From positions 124,001-188,000 of the forward strand of contig CANMJA010000002.1 in NCBI GenBank assembly GCA_947498055.1: a DNA stretch of 64,000 bases, read 5' to 3'. Under the pieces are notes generated by a model that saw only the letters and a list, made by a program, of their open reading frames with translations, was not told the origin of the DNA and searched no databases. Each line of letters opens with the position of its first letter. The stretch's first letter is position 1. The stretch is from an uncultured Tenacibaculum sp. Lineage in GTDB: Bacteria > Bacteroidota > Bacteroidia > Flavobacteriales > Flavobacteriaceae. Below are positions 51,899 through 61,284 of the stretch, one piece after another. The translations under genes were made by a program, and so were the position numbers.

Positions 51899-54082
51899 AT
51901 GTCTGCTATTCGGTTCAGTGCATTACAAGAAACATTAAATAGAGTTCCGTTGTCTATAAAAGATACCGGAAGACGTTCAGAGTTGTTTGCTCAAAATGTT
52001 TTTAATAAACATGCAATGCTTCAACATATGACAAAAGAAGCATATACCAGTGTAACAAATGCTATTAATTACGGGTCGAAAATTGATAGGAAAATAGCAG
52101 ATCAAATAGCAGTGAGTATGAAAGAGTGGGCGCTATCTAAAGGAGCTACCCATTATACGCATTGGTTTCAACCTTTAACAGGTGCCACTGCGGAAAAACA
52201 TGACGCTTTTTTTGAAATTACGAAAGATGGAAACGCTTTTGAGCATTTTGATGGCGGACAATTAGTACAGCAAGAACCAGATGCTTCTTCTTTTCCTAAT
52301 GGTGGAATTAGAAATACATTTGAAGCAAGAGGTTATACAGCTTGGGATCCTACTTCGCCCGCGTTTATTTACGGAACAACATTATGTATACCTACTGTTT
52401 TTGTAGCTTATACAGGAGAAGCTTTAGATAATAAAACGCCTTTACTAAGAGCATTACAAGCAATGGATGATGCGGCAACAGATGTTTGTAAGTATTTTGA
52501 TAAAAATGTTAATAAGGTGAATGCTACTTTAGGTTGGGAGCAAGAGTATTTTTTAATAGATAAAGCATTGGCGGCATCTCGACCAGATATAATGATGACT
52601 GGTAGAACCTTGTTAGGACATTCTTCAGCCAAAGGACAGCAATTAGAGGATCATTATTTTGGTTCTATTCCTACTCGAATTATGAATTTTATGCGCGATT
52701 TAGAGAGAGAGTCCATACTATTAGGTATACCAGTAAAAACCAGACATAACGAAGTAGCACCTAATCAGTTTGAGTTAGCTCCTATTTTTGAAGAAGCAAA
52801 TTTATCTGTAGATCATAATTCTTTATTAATGGATGTGATGGAAAAAGTAGCACAAAGACATCATTTTAAAGTGTTATTTCATGAAAAACCATTTGCAGGT
52901 ATTAATGGTTCTGGCAAGCATAATAATTGGAGCTTGTCTACCAATACTGGAGTTAACTTATTAAGCCCAGGAAAAACTCCAATGAAAAACCTTCAATTTT
53001 TAACTTTTTTTGTGAATACAATTAAAGCAGTACACGATTATGAAGAGTTAATAAGAGCTTCTATTGCTAGCGCAAGTAACGATCATCGATTGGGAGCAAA
53101 TGAAGCGCCCCCTGCAATTATTTCAGTTTTTATAGGTTCTCAATTATCCCAAGTTTTAGATGAGCTAGAAAATGTAACAAAAGGAAAACTATCTCCGAAA
53201 GAAAAAACGGACTTAAAGTTAAATATTGTTGGTAAAATTCCAGAAATATTATTAGATAATACAGACAGAAATAGAACTTCTCCCTTTGCTTTTACAGGAA
53301 ATAAATTTGAATTAAGAGCTGTTGGTTCTTGGTCTAATTGTGCTGGACCAATGACTATTTTAAATACGATTATAGCAAAGCAATTAAAAGATTTTAAAAA
53401 AGAAGTAGATGTTTTAATTGAAACAAAAAGTTTAAAAAAAGACGAAGCTGTTTTTAATGTTTTAAGAGAATACATAAAAGCATCTAAAAAAATAAGATTT
53501 GAAGGAGATGGTTATGGAGATGCTTGGGAAAAAGAAGCGCATAAGAGAGGTTTAAGTAACAATAAAACAACACCAGAAGCTTTAAAAGCAAAAATATCGA
53601 AAAAAACAATCGCTCTTTTTGAGGAAATGAGAGTGATGAATAAAGTAGAGGTGGAAGCTAGGCATGAAATAGAGTTAGAAGAATATTCTAAGAGAATTCA
53701 AATAGAAAGTAGGGTATTAGGAGATATTTCTAGAAATCATGTCATACCAACAGCTATTCAATATCAAAACACATTAATAGAGAATGTAAAAGGGTTAAAA
53801 GAAATTTTCACCAAAGACTTTGAGAAATTTGCGAAAGAGCAAATAGATTTAATCAAAAGAATTTCAAGTCATATTTCAGAGATTAATTCTAAAATTGAAA
53901 AAATGACAAACGAAAGAAAAAGTGCTAATAAATTGAAAGGGCAAAAAAATTCTGAAGCATATTGTAATAAGGTTAAGCCTTATTTTAAAGACATACGTTA
54001 TCATGTCGATAAATTAGAGTTGTTAGTAGATGATAATTTATGGCCTTTAACAAAATATAGAGAGTTGTTATTTACAAGATAA
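51899..54082 (+). CDS. glnN: Glutamine synthetase III
   Basis: A 727-residue GSIII, the dodecameric form typical of Bacteroidota and cyanobacteria. Motifs: THYTHWFQPLTGATAEKHDAF near residue 80-100, GWEQEYFLID (Glu metal ligands), RHNEVAPNQFELAPIFEEAN, GINGSGKHNNWSLST and NRTSPFAFTGNKFELRAVGS, followed by a GSIII-specific helical C-terminal domain (to 727). It makes glutamine from glutamate and ammonia. It is divergent from GSII, and the GNAT gene follows 8 bases after its stop, so GSIII and the GNAT are one transcript. Confidence 0.96.
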   Translation: MSAIRFSALQETLNRVPLSIKDTGRRSELFAQNVFNKHAMLQHMTKEAYTSVTNAINYGSKIDRKIADQIAVSMKEWALSKGATHYTHWFQPLTGATAEKHDAFFEITKDGNAFEHFDGGQLVQQEPDASSFPNGGIRNTFEARGYTAWDPTSPAFIYGTTLCIPTVFVAYTGEALDNKTPLLRALQAMDDAATDVCKYFDKNVNKVNATLGWEQEYFLIDKALAASRPDIMMTGRTLLGHSSAKGQQLEDHYFGSIPTRIMNFMRDLERESILLGIPVKTRHNEVAPNQFELAPIFEEANLSVDHNSLLMDVMEKVAQRHHFKVLFHEKPFAGINGSGKHNNWSLSTNTGVNLLSPGKTPMKNLQFLTFFVNTIKAVHDYEELIRASIASASNDHRLGANEAPPAIISVFIGSQLSQVLDELENVTKGKLSPKEKTDLKLNIVGKIPEILLDNTDRNRTSPFAFTGNKFELRAVGSWSNCAGPMTILNTIIAKQLKDFKKEVDVLIETKSLKKDEAVFNVLREYIKASKKIRFEGDGYGDAWEKEAHKRGLSNNKTTPEALKAKISKKTIALFEEMRVMNKVEVEARHEIELEEYSKRIQIESRVLGDISRNHVIPTAIQYQNTLIENVKGLKEIFTKDFEKFAKEQIDLIKRISSHISEINSKIEKMTNERKSANKLKGQKNSEAYCNKVKPYFKDIRYHVDKLELLVDDNLWPLTKYRELLFTR

Positions 54083-54090
54083 GCTAATTT

Positions 54091-54576
54091 ATGAGAATAG
54101 TTGAGTTAACAGAAAATCATTGGTTAGAAGTAGCTGCTATTTATAAAGAGGGAATTGAAACTAAAAATGCAACGTTTAGAACAGAAGTACCAGATTGGAA
54201 TGGCTGGAATTTCTTGCATCATAAGCATTCACGATTTATAGCTATCAACGATTTTGAAGAAATAGTTGGTTGGTCTGCTCTAGCTCCAATATCTAATAGA
54301 TTCGAATATAGAGGGGTTGCAGAAGTAAGTGTTTACGTTCGCTTATCTGCCACAGGAAAAAAGATAGGAAGCCTTTTAATGAAACAACTGATAAGGTCTT
54401 CAGAAGAGAATGCTATTTGGTCTTTATACTCAAGTATGTTTCCAGAAAATATAGCTAGTATTAAATTACATGAAAAGAATGACTTTAGACGTATTGGATA
54501 TCGCGAAAAAATAGCACAGCAAAATGGAGTTTGGCGAGATACTGTTTTATATGAAAGAAGGAGTAAAAAAAACTAA
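54091..54576 (+). CDS. GNAT acetyltransferase, phosphinothricin-acetyltransferase-like
   Basis: A 161-residue GNAT of the Pat/MddA group: VAAIYKEGIETKNATFRTEVPDW (group N-terminus), FEEIVGWSALAPIS and the acetyl-CoA loop region VRLSATGKKIGSLLMKQLI (motif A, usually RGKGIG). Members acetylate the glutamine synthetase inhibitors phosphinothricin and methionine sulfoximine, or related amino acids such as methionine sulfone. It starts 8 bases after the GSIII stop, which makes a role in protecting or serving glutamine synthesis plausible. The variant ATGKKIG loop keeps the Gly residues needed for CoA. Substrate is inferred. Confidence 0.87.
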   Translation: MRIVELTENHWLEVAAIYKEGIETKNATFRTEVPDWNGWNFLHHKHSRFIAINDFEEIVGWSALAPISNRFEYRGVAEVSVYVRLSATGKKIGSLLMKQLIRSSEENAIWSLYSSMFPENIASIKLHEKNDFRRIGYREKIAQQNGVWRDTVLYERRSKKN

Positions 54577-54580
54577 TTGC

Positions 54581-54611
54581 TTTGATTATCTAGTGTTTTA
54601 AAGTAATTTTG
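54581..54611 (+). promoter_or_regulatory. Promoter of purM: TTTG-N19-TAATTTTG
   Basis: TTTG (54581-54584), a 19-base spacer and TAATTTTG (54604-54611) match the Bacteroidota -33/-7 consensus at the ideal spacing, 22 bases before the ATG. Confidence 0.75.
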
Positions 54612-54633
54612 CACGCAACAACAACACAATAAA

Positions 54634-55833
54634 ATGAGTCAAGAAGTTTCAAAACGCTATGCACAAAGAGGTGTATCGGCATCTAAAGAAGATGTGCATA
54701 ATGCTATAAAAAATATAGATAAAGGATTGTTTACTAAAGCCTTTTGTAAAATTGTTCCCGATTATTTAACAAATGATGAAGAGTATTGTTTAATAATGCA
54801 TGCAGATGGAGCTGGAACAAAGTCTTCGTTAGCTTATATGTATTGGAAAGAAACAGGAGATGTTTCTGTTTGGAAAGGGATTGCACAAGACGCATTAATT
54901 ATGAATATTGATGATTTATTATGTGTTGGTGCTACAGATAATATTATGTTATCTTCTACTATTGGAAGAAATAAAAATTTAATTTCAGGTGAAGTTTTAT
55001 CTGCCATTATTAATGGAACAGAAGAATTATTAGAAGATTTAAAGAAATTCGGAGTAACTATTCATTCCACAGGAGGAGAAACAGCAGATGTTGGAGATTT
55101 AGTTCGTACCATTATTGTAGATTCTACTGTTACTGCTCGTATGAAACGTTCAGATGTTATAGATAATGCGAATATTAAAGAAGGAGATGTAATTGTTGGT
55201 TTAGAGTCTTTCGGTCAAGCCTCTTATGAAACAGCGTATAATGGAGGAATGGGGAGCAACGGTTTAACTTCTGCTCGTCACGATGTGTTTCATAATTATT
55301 TGGCTAAAAAATACCCTGAAAGTTTTGACGCTTCTGTGCCTTCAAATTTGGTGTACTCTGGTAATGTAAAATTAACAGATGAGGTAGAAAACTCACCTAT
55401 TGATGCAGGTAAATTAGTGTTATCTCCAACAAGAACTTATGCACCTATTATTAAAGAAGTTTTATCAAAATATAGTTCAGACACCGTTCATGGAATGATT
55501 CATTGTTCTGGAGGTGCACAAACAAAAATTTTACATTTTGTAGATAATTTACATATTGTAAAGGATGATATGTTTCCAATTCCACCATTATTTAAATTAA
55601 TACAAGAACAATCAAAAACAGATTGGAAAGAAATGTATCAGGTATTTAATTGTGGACATAGAATGGAGTTATATGTTTCTCCTGAAATAGCAGAAGATAT
55701 TATAGCTATTTCAAAGTCGTTTAAAGTAGATGCAAAAATAATTGGTAAAGTAGAAGGTTTTAATTCTGATGAAAATAAGAACCAAACTAAAAAACTTACT
55801 ATTAAAAGTGAATATGGTGTTTTTGAATATTAA
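54634..55833 (+). CDS. purM: Phosphoribosylformylglycinamidine cyclo-ligase (AIR synthase)
   Basis: A 399-residue PurM-family enzyme: RYAQRGVSASKEDVHNAIKN, then LIMHADGAGTKSSLAYMYWKETGD (ATP-binding Asp), ALIMNIDDLLCVGAT and HSTGGETADVGDLVRTIIVD; the C-terminal part (VHGMIHCSGGAQTKILHF) is the second conserved half. It closes the imidazole ring of AIR in purine synthesis, using ATP. It is longer than E. coli PurM (about 345) and belongs to the Bacteroidota-type group sometimes named only AIR-synthase-related. Own promoter and terminator. Confidence 0.9.
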   Translation: MSQEVSKRYAQRGVSASKEDVHNAIKNIDKGLFTKAFCKIVPDYLTNDEEYCLIMHADGAGTKSSLAYMYWKETGDVSVWKGIAQDALIMNIDDLLCVGATDNIMLSSTIGRNKNLISGEVLSAIINGTEELLEDLKKFGVTIHSTGGETADVGDLVRTIIVDSTVTARMKRSDVIDNANIKEGDVIVGLESFGQASYETAYNGGMGSNGLTSARHDVFHNYLAKKYPESFDASVPSNLVYSGNVKLTDEVENSPIDAGKLVLSPTRTYAPIIKEVLSKYSSDTVHGMIHCSGGAQTKILHFVDNLHIVKDDMFPIPPLFKLIQEQSKTDWKEMYQVFNCGHRMELYVSPEIAEDIIAISKSFKVDAKIIGKVEGFNSDENKNQTKKLTIKSEYGVFEY

Positions 55834-55853
55834 TGAATAGCATCTAGAAAAAT

Positions 55854-55886
55854 AACAACCTCAGGTTTTACTTGAGGTTGTTTTTG
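55854..55886 (+). terminator. Terminator after purM
   Basis: AACAACCTCA and TGAGGTTGTT form a 10-bp stem followed by T residues, between convergent purM and the Lrp-type gene. Confidence 0.82.
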
Positions 55887-55891
55887 TTTTA

Positions 55892-56305
55892 CTACTTTAT
55901 TTCTGATAAAATAAGATGTGTTGTCGTATCTCCATAGACTATAAGTTGATCTATAAATTGTTGTAAATGTAATTGATCTTTAAGTATTACTTTCATGTGA
56001 ATATTCTGAGATCCAGTTATTCTGTATGCTTCTTTAACTTCTTTAAATTCACTTACTTTAGAAATAAAGATTTTTAGTTTACCACTAAAAAGTTTTAAAA
56101 TTATAAATACTTCTAAGCCATAGCCTAACTTCGAATGGTTTAATTGTAATGAGTATTTTGTAATAATTTCATTGTCTTCTAATTTTTGTACTCTTTCTCT
56201 TACAGATGAAGGAGATAAATTAATTTTTCTTCCTAAATCAGCAAATGAAGTTCTTGAGTTTTTGTTTAATTCTTCTATTATTTGACGATCGATTGCATCT
56301 ATCAT
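55892..56305 (-). CDS. Lrp/AsnC family transcriptional regulator
   Basis: A 137-residue regulator: DAIDRQIIEELNKNSRTSFADLGRKINLSPSSVRERVQKLED is the helix-turn-helix (residues about 2-45), followed by the RAM effector domain (AYRITGSQNIHMKVILKD at about 93-110). Such regulators sense amino acids and form octamers on DNA. It is divergent from the TauE/SafE gene at 56421, which may be its target; that is inference from position. Confidence 0.93.
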   Translation of the reverse strand: MIDAIDRQIIEELNKNSRTSFADLGRKINLSPSSVRERVQKLEDNEIITKYSLQLNHSKLGYGLEVFIILKLFSGKLKIFISKVSEFKEVKEAYRITGSQNIHMKVILKDQLHLQQFIDQLIVYGDTTTHLILSEIK

Positions 56306-56420
56306 TGATTCGTTTGTTGTTTTGTTTAAAAAAGCTTGATTGTGTAAAAAATAAAAGTATTTATAATTGAATCAATTTCCTACTAAAACAATAGGTTTTT
56401 AATTTTGATTTGAAATTTCA

Positions 56421-57155
56421 ATGTTAATTTTAATGGATATGGAGTTTTTTTTAATTTTAGGATTAGGTATCTTTTTAGGCTTTTTTATTCAAACAGTAAT
56501 AGGTTTTGCAGGAGCGTTAATAGCATTACCAATATTATTAATAACAATGAGTTTACAAGATGCCATAGCATATTTAGCGTTGTTTTATTTGTATTCTAGT
56601 ATTATATTAATATCTAAAGAATGGAAAAATATAGATAAACCTGTAATCTTAAAATTGATAATAGCCACAATATTTGGGGTTAGTTTAGGTATTTGGGTGC
56701 TTCAGTATGGGAAGCCAATTGTGCTTAAAAAAATGTTAGGAGCATTTATTTTATTATATGTAATCTATTCTATTTATATAAAAAACAAAACGATTAAGAA
56801 CACCAAGTTAGAATTTGTTTTTGGTTTTGCAGGAGGTTTTTTTTCAGGACTGTTTTCTACAGGAGGTCCTTTGTATGTTATAGTTGTAAAGAATTCCGTT
56901 CAAGATATGAACGTTTTTAGAGCTACTATGTTTGGTGTTTTAGGTTTAATAACATTTACCAGAATACCAATACTTTATATACAAGGGATGTTAAATTTTC
57001 AACATCTTTATTACTCACTATTACTGTTGCCTTTGTTTTTGTTAGCTTTATTTTTAGGAAAAAAAATGTACTTGAAATTAAATGAAACACTTTTAAAAAA
57101 AATAGTTTTAGTAGTGCTTTTTTTATCAGGTTCTATGTTATTATTTAAAAACTAA
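56421..57155 (+). CDS. TauE/SafE family membrane transporter
   Basis: A 244-residue protein with about eight transmembrane helices in two halves: IQTVIGFAGALIALPIL and FGFAGGFFSGLFSTGGPLYV are the paired family motifs. These proteins export sulfite, sulfonates or organic anions, or import them; the substrate is unknown here. The start at 56421 (MLILMDMEFF) may instead be one of two nearby Met codons. It is divergent from the Lrp regulator, sharing about 115 bases of control region. Confidence 0.92.
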   Translation: MLILMDMEFFLILGLGIFLGFFIQTVIGFAGALIALPILLITMSLQDAIAYLALFYLYSSIILISKEWKNIDKPVILKLIIATIFGVSLGIWVLQYGKPIVLKKMLGAFILLYVIYSIYIKNKTIKNTKLEFVFGFAGGFFSGLFSTGGPLYVIVVKNSVQDMNVFRATMFGVLGLITFTRIPILYIQGMLNFQHLYYSLLLLPLFLLALFLGKKMYLKLNETLLKKIVLVVLFLSGSMLLFKN

Positions 57156-57166
57156 TTTTTTAAATT

Positions 57167-57592
57167 TTATTCCATTCTTTTAAATACAAAATCTATAGCA
57201 AAATCGTTATTGGCTACTTTTGCATTTAATCTGTTGTTTTTAAACCAATAAGATATTCTCTTAGGAAATTCATTTTGCGAATTTTCACAAATAAAAGAGT
57301 TTTCTGTCATTTTAACTATCTTAAAAAAAGTAGGTTGTTGATGTACTCCCGTAACTTTTAAGTATTGACTGTTACTTTTTGTAATTATATTTAATTTTTC
57401 TTTAAACACAGTATCCTTGTCTCGTATTGAAAAACCTAAACCAGAGAAATCTTTTTCCCATATCTCGTACGTTTTTTTATTCGATTCGTTATTTACTCTT
57501 TCCCAATTTCCGATTAAAAAGTTAGGGTTTTTAGGTTCTTGTTTACAAGAATAAAGAACACAAATAATAAAAACTAAGGTTAAAAATTTCAT
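57167..57592 (-). CDS. Uncharacterised lipoprotein (141 aa)
   Basis: A lipobox at VLYSC (Cys16) after a hydrophobic signal. The mature protein begins with FLIGNWERVNNESNKKTYEIWEKD, the pattern of small lipocalin-like beta-barrels (DUF6265-like), with SFICENSQNEFPKRISYWFK toward the end. I cannot assign a function. It is convergent with the TauE/SafE gene and divergent from prfA. Confidence 0.72.
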   Translation of the reverse strand: MKFLTLVFIICVLYSCKQEPKNPNFLIGNWERVNNESNKKTYEIWEKDFSGLGFSIRDKDTVFKEKLNIITKSNSQYLKVTGVHQQPTFFKIVKMTENSFICENSQNEFPKRISYWFKNNRLNAKVANNDFAIDFVFKRME

Positions 57593-57678
57593 ATAGAATA
57601 GATTTTAAGTTAATCACAGATTCTCAAATAAAACAAATTTAAAGAAAAGTTGTAAATTCGCACACCAAGAAAAGAATA

Positions 57679-58755
57679 ATGCTAGACAAATTACAGATTG
57701 TAAAACAACGATACGATGAGGTTTCTGATTTAATCATTCAACCAGAGATTATTACAGATCAAAAACGTTACGTACAACTAAATAAAGAATATAAAGATTT
57801 AAGTAAAGTTGTTAAAAAAGCAAATGAATATGAAATGCTTTTAAACAATATAGAGGAGGCTAAAGAAATTATAGCAGATGGAAGTGATGCGGAAATGGTA
57901 GAAATGGCCAAAATGGAGATGGACGAAGCTAAAAATAGAATTCCGGAATTAGAAGATGAGATTAAATTTTTATTAATTCCTAAGGACCCTGAAGATTCTA
58001 AAAATGCTGTAGTTGAATTACGTGCTGGTACTGGAGGAGATGAAGCTAGTATATTTGCAGGAGATTTATTTAGAATGTATTCTAAGTACTGTGAAGGAAA
58101 AGGTTGGAAAGTATCTATAGTTGATTATAGCGAAGGAACCAATGGTGGTTTTAAAGAAATACAATTTGAAGTTTCTGGAGATGATGTTTATGGAACATTA
58201 AAATTTGAAGCAGGAGTACATCGTGTACAGCGTGTACCACAAACAGAAACACAAGGTAGAGTGCATACTTCTGCAGCTACTTGTATGGTGTTTCCAGAAG
58301 CAGAAGAGTTTGATGTTGAAATTAACCCAAAAGATGTTCGTATAGATTTTTTCTGTTCTTCAGGACCAGGAGGTCAATCTGTAAATACAACTTATTCAGC
58401 AGTACGTTTAACTCACATACCTACAGGTTTAGTAGCGCAATGTCAAGATCAAAAATCACAGCATAAGAATAAGGAAAAAGCCTTTAAAGTATTACGTTCT
58501 CGTTTATATGATATGGAATTGGCAAAAAAGCAAGCAGAAGATGCTCTAAAAAGAGGTTCTATGGTAACCTCAGGAGATCGTTCTGCTAAAATTAGAACCT
58601 ATAATTATCCTCAAGGAAGGGTAACAGATCATAGAATAGGGTTAACATTATATGATTTGCAGAATATCGTGAATGGTGATGTTCAAAAAATTATTGATGA
58701 ATTGATGCTTGCAGAAAACACTTCTAAATTGAAAGAATTAGGAGAAACAATATAA
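57679..58755 (+). CDS. prfA: Peptide chain release factor 1
   Basis: A 358-residue RF1. The GGQ motif is [13 protein letters not shown] (Gly231, Gly232, Gln233), which triggers peptidyl-tRNA hydrolysis in the ribosome. The anticodon-like region reads [23 protein letters not shown], with the P-x-T motif (PQT/PET type) recognising UAA and UAG. The N-terminal helical domain is complete. The stop codon lies within the long palindromic terminator. Confidence 0.97.
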   Translation: MLDKLQIVKQRYDEVSDLIIQPEIITDQKRYVQLNKEYKDLSKVVKKANEYEMLLNNIEEAKEIIADGSDAEMVEMAKMEMDEAKNRIPELEDEIKFLLIPKDPEDSKNAVVELRAGTGGDEASIFAGDLFRMYSKYCEGKGWKVSIVDYSEGTNGGFKEIQFEVSGDDVYGTLKFEAGVHRVQRVPQTETQGRVHTSAATCMVFPEAEEFDVEINPKDVRIDFFCSSGPGGQSVNTTYSAVRLTHIPTGLVAQCQDQKSQHKNKEKAFKVLRSRLYDMELAKKQAEDALKRGSMVTSGDRSAKIRTYNYPQGRVTDHRIGLTLYDLQNIVNGDVQKIIDELMLAENTSKLKELGETI

Positions 58756-58790
58756 TTAAAAAGGCGACCAATTGGTCGCCTTTTTAATTA
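58753..58790. terminator. Perfect palindromic terminator overlapping the prfA stop
   Basis: TAATTAAAAAGGCGACCAA pairs perfectly with TTGGTCGCCTTTTTAATTA, no loop bases left over in the full palindrome. The first TAA (58753-58755) is the prfA stop codon. Confidence 0.9.
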
Positions 58791-58816
58791 TATTAGCATA
58801 TATCTAGAATATAAGA

Positions 58817-59770
58817 ATGGAATTTAATACTAAAAAAACCTTTTCGGTTGGATTTTATAACGTAGAAAATTTATTTGATACAAAAGACAATCCAAAAACT
58901 AATGATGATCAATTTACTAATAATGGAAGCCGAAGATGGAGTAAGAAAAGGTATTTAAAGAAGATTAAAAAATTAAGCCATGTAATTTCTCAATTAGGAA
59001 AAGAGTCTACAAATGATGTACCCGTGTTTGTGGGCTTAGTAGAAATAGAAAATAGTAAAGTGCTTAAAGATTTAGTACATCATAAAAACCTTAAAAAATA
59101 TGATTATAAATTTGCTCATTACGATTCTAAAGATGAAAGGGGAATTGATGTTGCATTAATTTATAGAAAAGATTTTTTTGAATATATTTCTTCTAAAACG
59201 TATACTCCTAGTTTTATAGAAGAAGACGGTTATGTAGATTATACTAGGGATATTTTAGTGGTAAAAGGTAAAATAAACAATGAAGAAATTCATGTAATTA
59301 TTAATCATTGGCCATCTAGAAGTGAAGGAGAAAAAGAAACAAGACCTAAAAGAATTGAAGCAGCAAAAAAAGTACAAGAAGCAATAAAGGATATAAAAAA
59401 CGATAATAAAGAGCCTAAAATTATAATTATGGGAGATTTTAATGACGATCCTATAAGTGAAAGTATAAAAGAACATTTAGTTACAGAAGATTTTTATAAC
59501 CCTATGGAATCTTTATTTTCAAAAGGCTTAGGTTCTTTAACGTATAAAGGAAAATGGAATTTATTTGATCAAATAATTATATCTAAGAACTTTTTTAACA
59601 CGAATAGCCAGCATAGTTTTATAAAAGCGGCTATTTTTAATAAAAAATGGTTGCAAACATATAAAGGAAAATATAAAGGAAGTCCATATAGAACATATGT
59701 AGGGCCTTGGTATAAAGGAGGCTATTCAGATCATTTTCCTGTGTATGCCTGTTTTGAAAGAGATGAATAA
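58817..59770 (+). CDS. Endonuclease/exonuclease/phosphatase family protein
   Basis: A 317-residue EEP-fold hydrolase: FSVGFYNVENLFDTKDN (catalytic Asn), FVGLVEIENS (metal-binding Glu), VIINHWPSRS (His), IIMGDFNDDP (Asp/Asn pair) and GGYSDHFPVYA (final Asp-His). No signal peptide is found. Family members cut DNA or remove phosphates from lipids or sugars; the substrate is not decidable. It is followed 61 bases later by the SDR gene. Confidence 0.93.
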   Translation: MEFNTKKTFSVGFYNVENLFDTKDNPKTNDDQFTNNGSRRWSKKRYLKKIKKLSHVISQLGKESTNDVPVFVGLVEIENSKVLKDLVHHKNLKKYDYKFAHYDSKDERGIDVALIYRKDFFEYISSKTYTPSFIEEDGYVDYTRDILVVKGKINNEEIHVIINHWPSRSEGEKETRPKRIEAAKKVQEAIKDIKNDNKEPKIIIMGDFNDDPISESIKEHLVTEDFYNPMESLFSKGLGSLTYKGKWNLFDQIIISKNFFNTNSQHSFIKAAIFNKKWLQTYKGKYKGSPYRTYVGPWYKGGYSDHFPVYACFERDE

Positions 59771-59831
59771 AAAAAACTACAAGCAAAGTAATTTATAGAA
59801 ACCCTCCCTTTTTTAGGTTTATTTTTGAAGT

Positions 59832-60839
59832 ATGATTTTAGTTACTGGTGGAACGGGTTTAGTTGGTTCCCATTTATTATACGAACTTTCTCTTAACAAT
59901 GATACTATTATTGCTATTTATAGAAGTGAAGAAAGAGTACAAAAAACAAAAAAAGTTTTTTCATACTATACAGAAAAAACGGAAGAATTATTTTCTAAAA
60001 TTACCTGGATAAAAGCTGACATTACAGATATTACTTCATTAAAGGTTGTTTTTAATAATGCTATTACAAAAGTATATCATTGTGCCGCATTGGTTTCATT
60101 TGACCCTAGTGATTATTACTTAATGCGACAAACAAATATTGATGGTACGGCTAATATTATTAATTTTTCAATAATTGCGAAAGTTGAAAAACTGTGTTTT
60201 GTTAGTTCTATTGCTACTATTGGAGATGCTATTAATGGAGAGTTTATTACTGAAAAAAAAGAATGGGTTTTAGATAGAGATAAAAATTCTTATGCAATTA
60301 CAAAATATGGTGCCGAAATGGAAGTATGGAGAGGAAGTCAAGAAGGATTAGATGTTGTAATAGTAAATCCTGGAGTAATTTTAGGGAGCGGTTTTTTTAA
60401 CGAAGGTTCGGGTAAATTATTTTCTCAAATGCATAAAGGATTACACTTTTATACAGAAGGGATAACAGGTTTTGTAGGGGTGAAAGACGTTATAAAAACA
60501 ATGATTAATTTAATGGAGTCTAAGATAAAAAATGAACGATTTATTTTAGTTTCAGAAAATCTCTCTTTTAAAACAGTATTATACACTATAGCTAATTATT
60601 TAGAAGTTAAAAAGCCTTCTATTAAAGTTGGAGAGGTTGCAACTTCTATATTTTGGCGATTAAATTGGGTTTTAAGCAAAGTAACCAGAAAGAAAGTACT
60701 TTTATCAAGAAGTTCTGCGAAGTCATCTCACAACAAAGATTTTTATAGTTCAGAGAAGATCTCAAATTTGTTAAATATAGAATTTCAAAAAATAGATTCT
60801 GTGATAAAAAACATTTGTCAAGATTTTATAAAACCATAA
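59832..60839 (+). CDS. NAD-dependent epimerase/dehydratase (extended SDR)
   Basis: A 335-residue Rossmann-fold enzyme. The NAD-binding motif is TGGTGLVGSHLL (residues 5-16), and the catalytic YxxxK is YAITK (about residue 155-159) after the Ser in FVSSIATIG. It reduces or epimerises a nucleotide sugar or other alcohol/aldehyde; the substrate is unknown. It is convergent with the DUF4296 gene: the two genes end one base apart, with no room for a terminator between them. Confidence 0.92.
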   Translation: MILVTGGTGLVGSHLLYELSLNNDTIIAIYRSEERVQKTKKVFSYYTEKTEELFSKITWIKADITDITSLKVVFNNAITKVYHCAALVSFDPSDYYLMRQTNIDGTANIINFSIIAKVEKLCFVSSIATIGDAINGEFITEKKEWVLDRDKNSYAITKYGAEMEVWRGSQEGLDVVIVNPGVILGSGFFNEGSGKLFSQMHKGLHFYTEGITGFVGVKDVIKTMINLMESKIKNERFILVSENLSFKTVLYTIANYLEVKKPSIKVGEVATSIFWRLNWVLSKVTRKKVLLSRSSAKSSHNKDFYSSEKISNLLNIEFQKIDSVIKNICQDFIKP

Positions 60840-60840
60840 A

Positions 60841-61284
60841 TTACTCTTCGTTCTCCTCTATGTCAAACTTCATTTTCTTTAAAGAGTCTATTTCTTGATA
60901 AATACTTTTTGGTTTTAATTTGCCTTTTTTAATAGAGTCTCTTTCGTTAATTTCTTTCTGTATGACTGCTCCTTGATTTTCTAATTTTTTTTTAATTTCT
61001 TTCAATAAATCATCATACATATCTATTTTAGATGTATAATAAATATTGCTACTGTGAAATCGAGTACTATCAATTTTATATTTCTGATACAAAACAAACA
61101 TATAATTAACATCTTTTTGTTTGTTTTTATTTTTTATTAGTCTAGAGGTAGATGCAATGTGCATATCTGTTAATAAAGCAACCATTGTATCTCTAGGAAT
61201 AAGGTCTTTTGGTTTTTTATAAATCGTATTTCCTGTACAAGAGACTAGAAAAAAGAAAATTAGTATGTGTTTTAATGTGCTCAT
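60841..61284 (-). CDS. DUF4296 family lipoprotein
   Basis: A 147-residue lipoprotein (ILIFFFLVSC, Cys16). The core KPKDLIPRDTMVALLTDMHIASTSR and the YQKYKIDSTRFHSSNIYYTSK segment match DUF4296, a Bacteroidota family of helical lipoproteins with unknown function. The C-terminus is Lys/Glu-rich. Its ATG overlaps the pyrC stop (ATGA), so it is translationally coupled to pyrC, an arrangement seen across Flavobacteriaceae. Confidence 0.88.
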   Translation of the reverse strand: MSTLKHILIFFFLVSCTGNTIYKKPKDLIPRDTMVALLTDMHIASTSRLIKNKNKQKDVNYMFVLYQKYKIDSTRFHSSNIYYTSKIDMYDDLLKEIKKKLENQGAVIQKEINERDSIKKGKLKPKSIYQEIDSLKKMKFDIEENEE

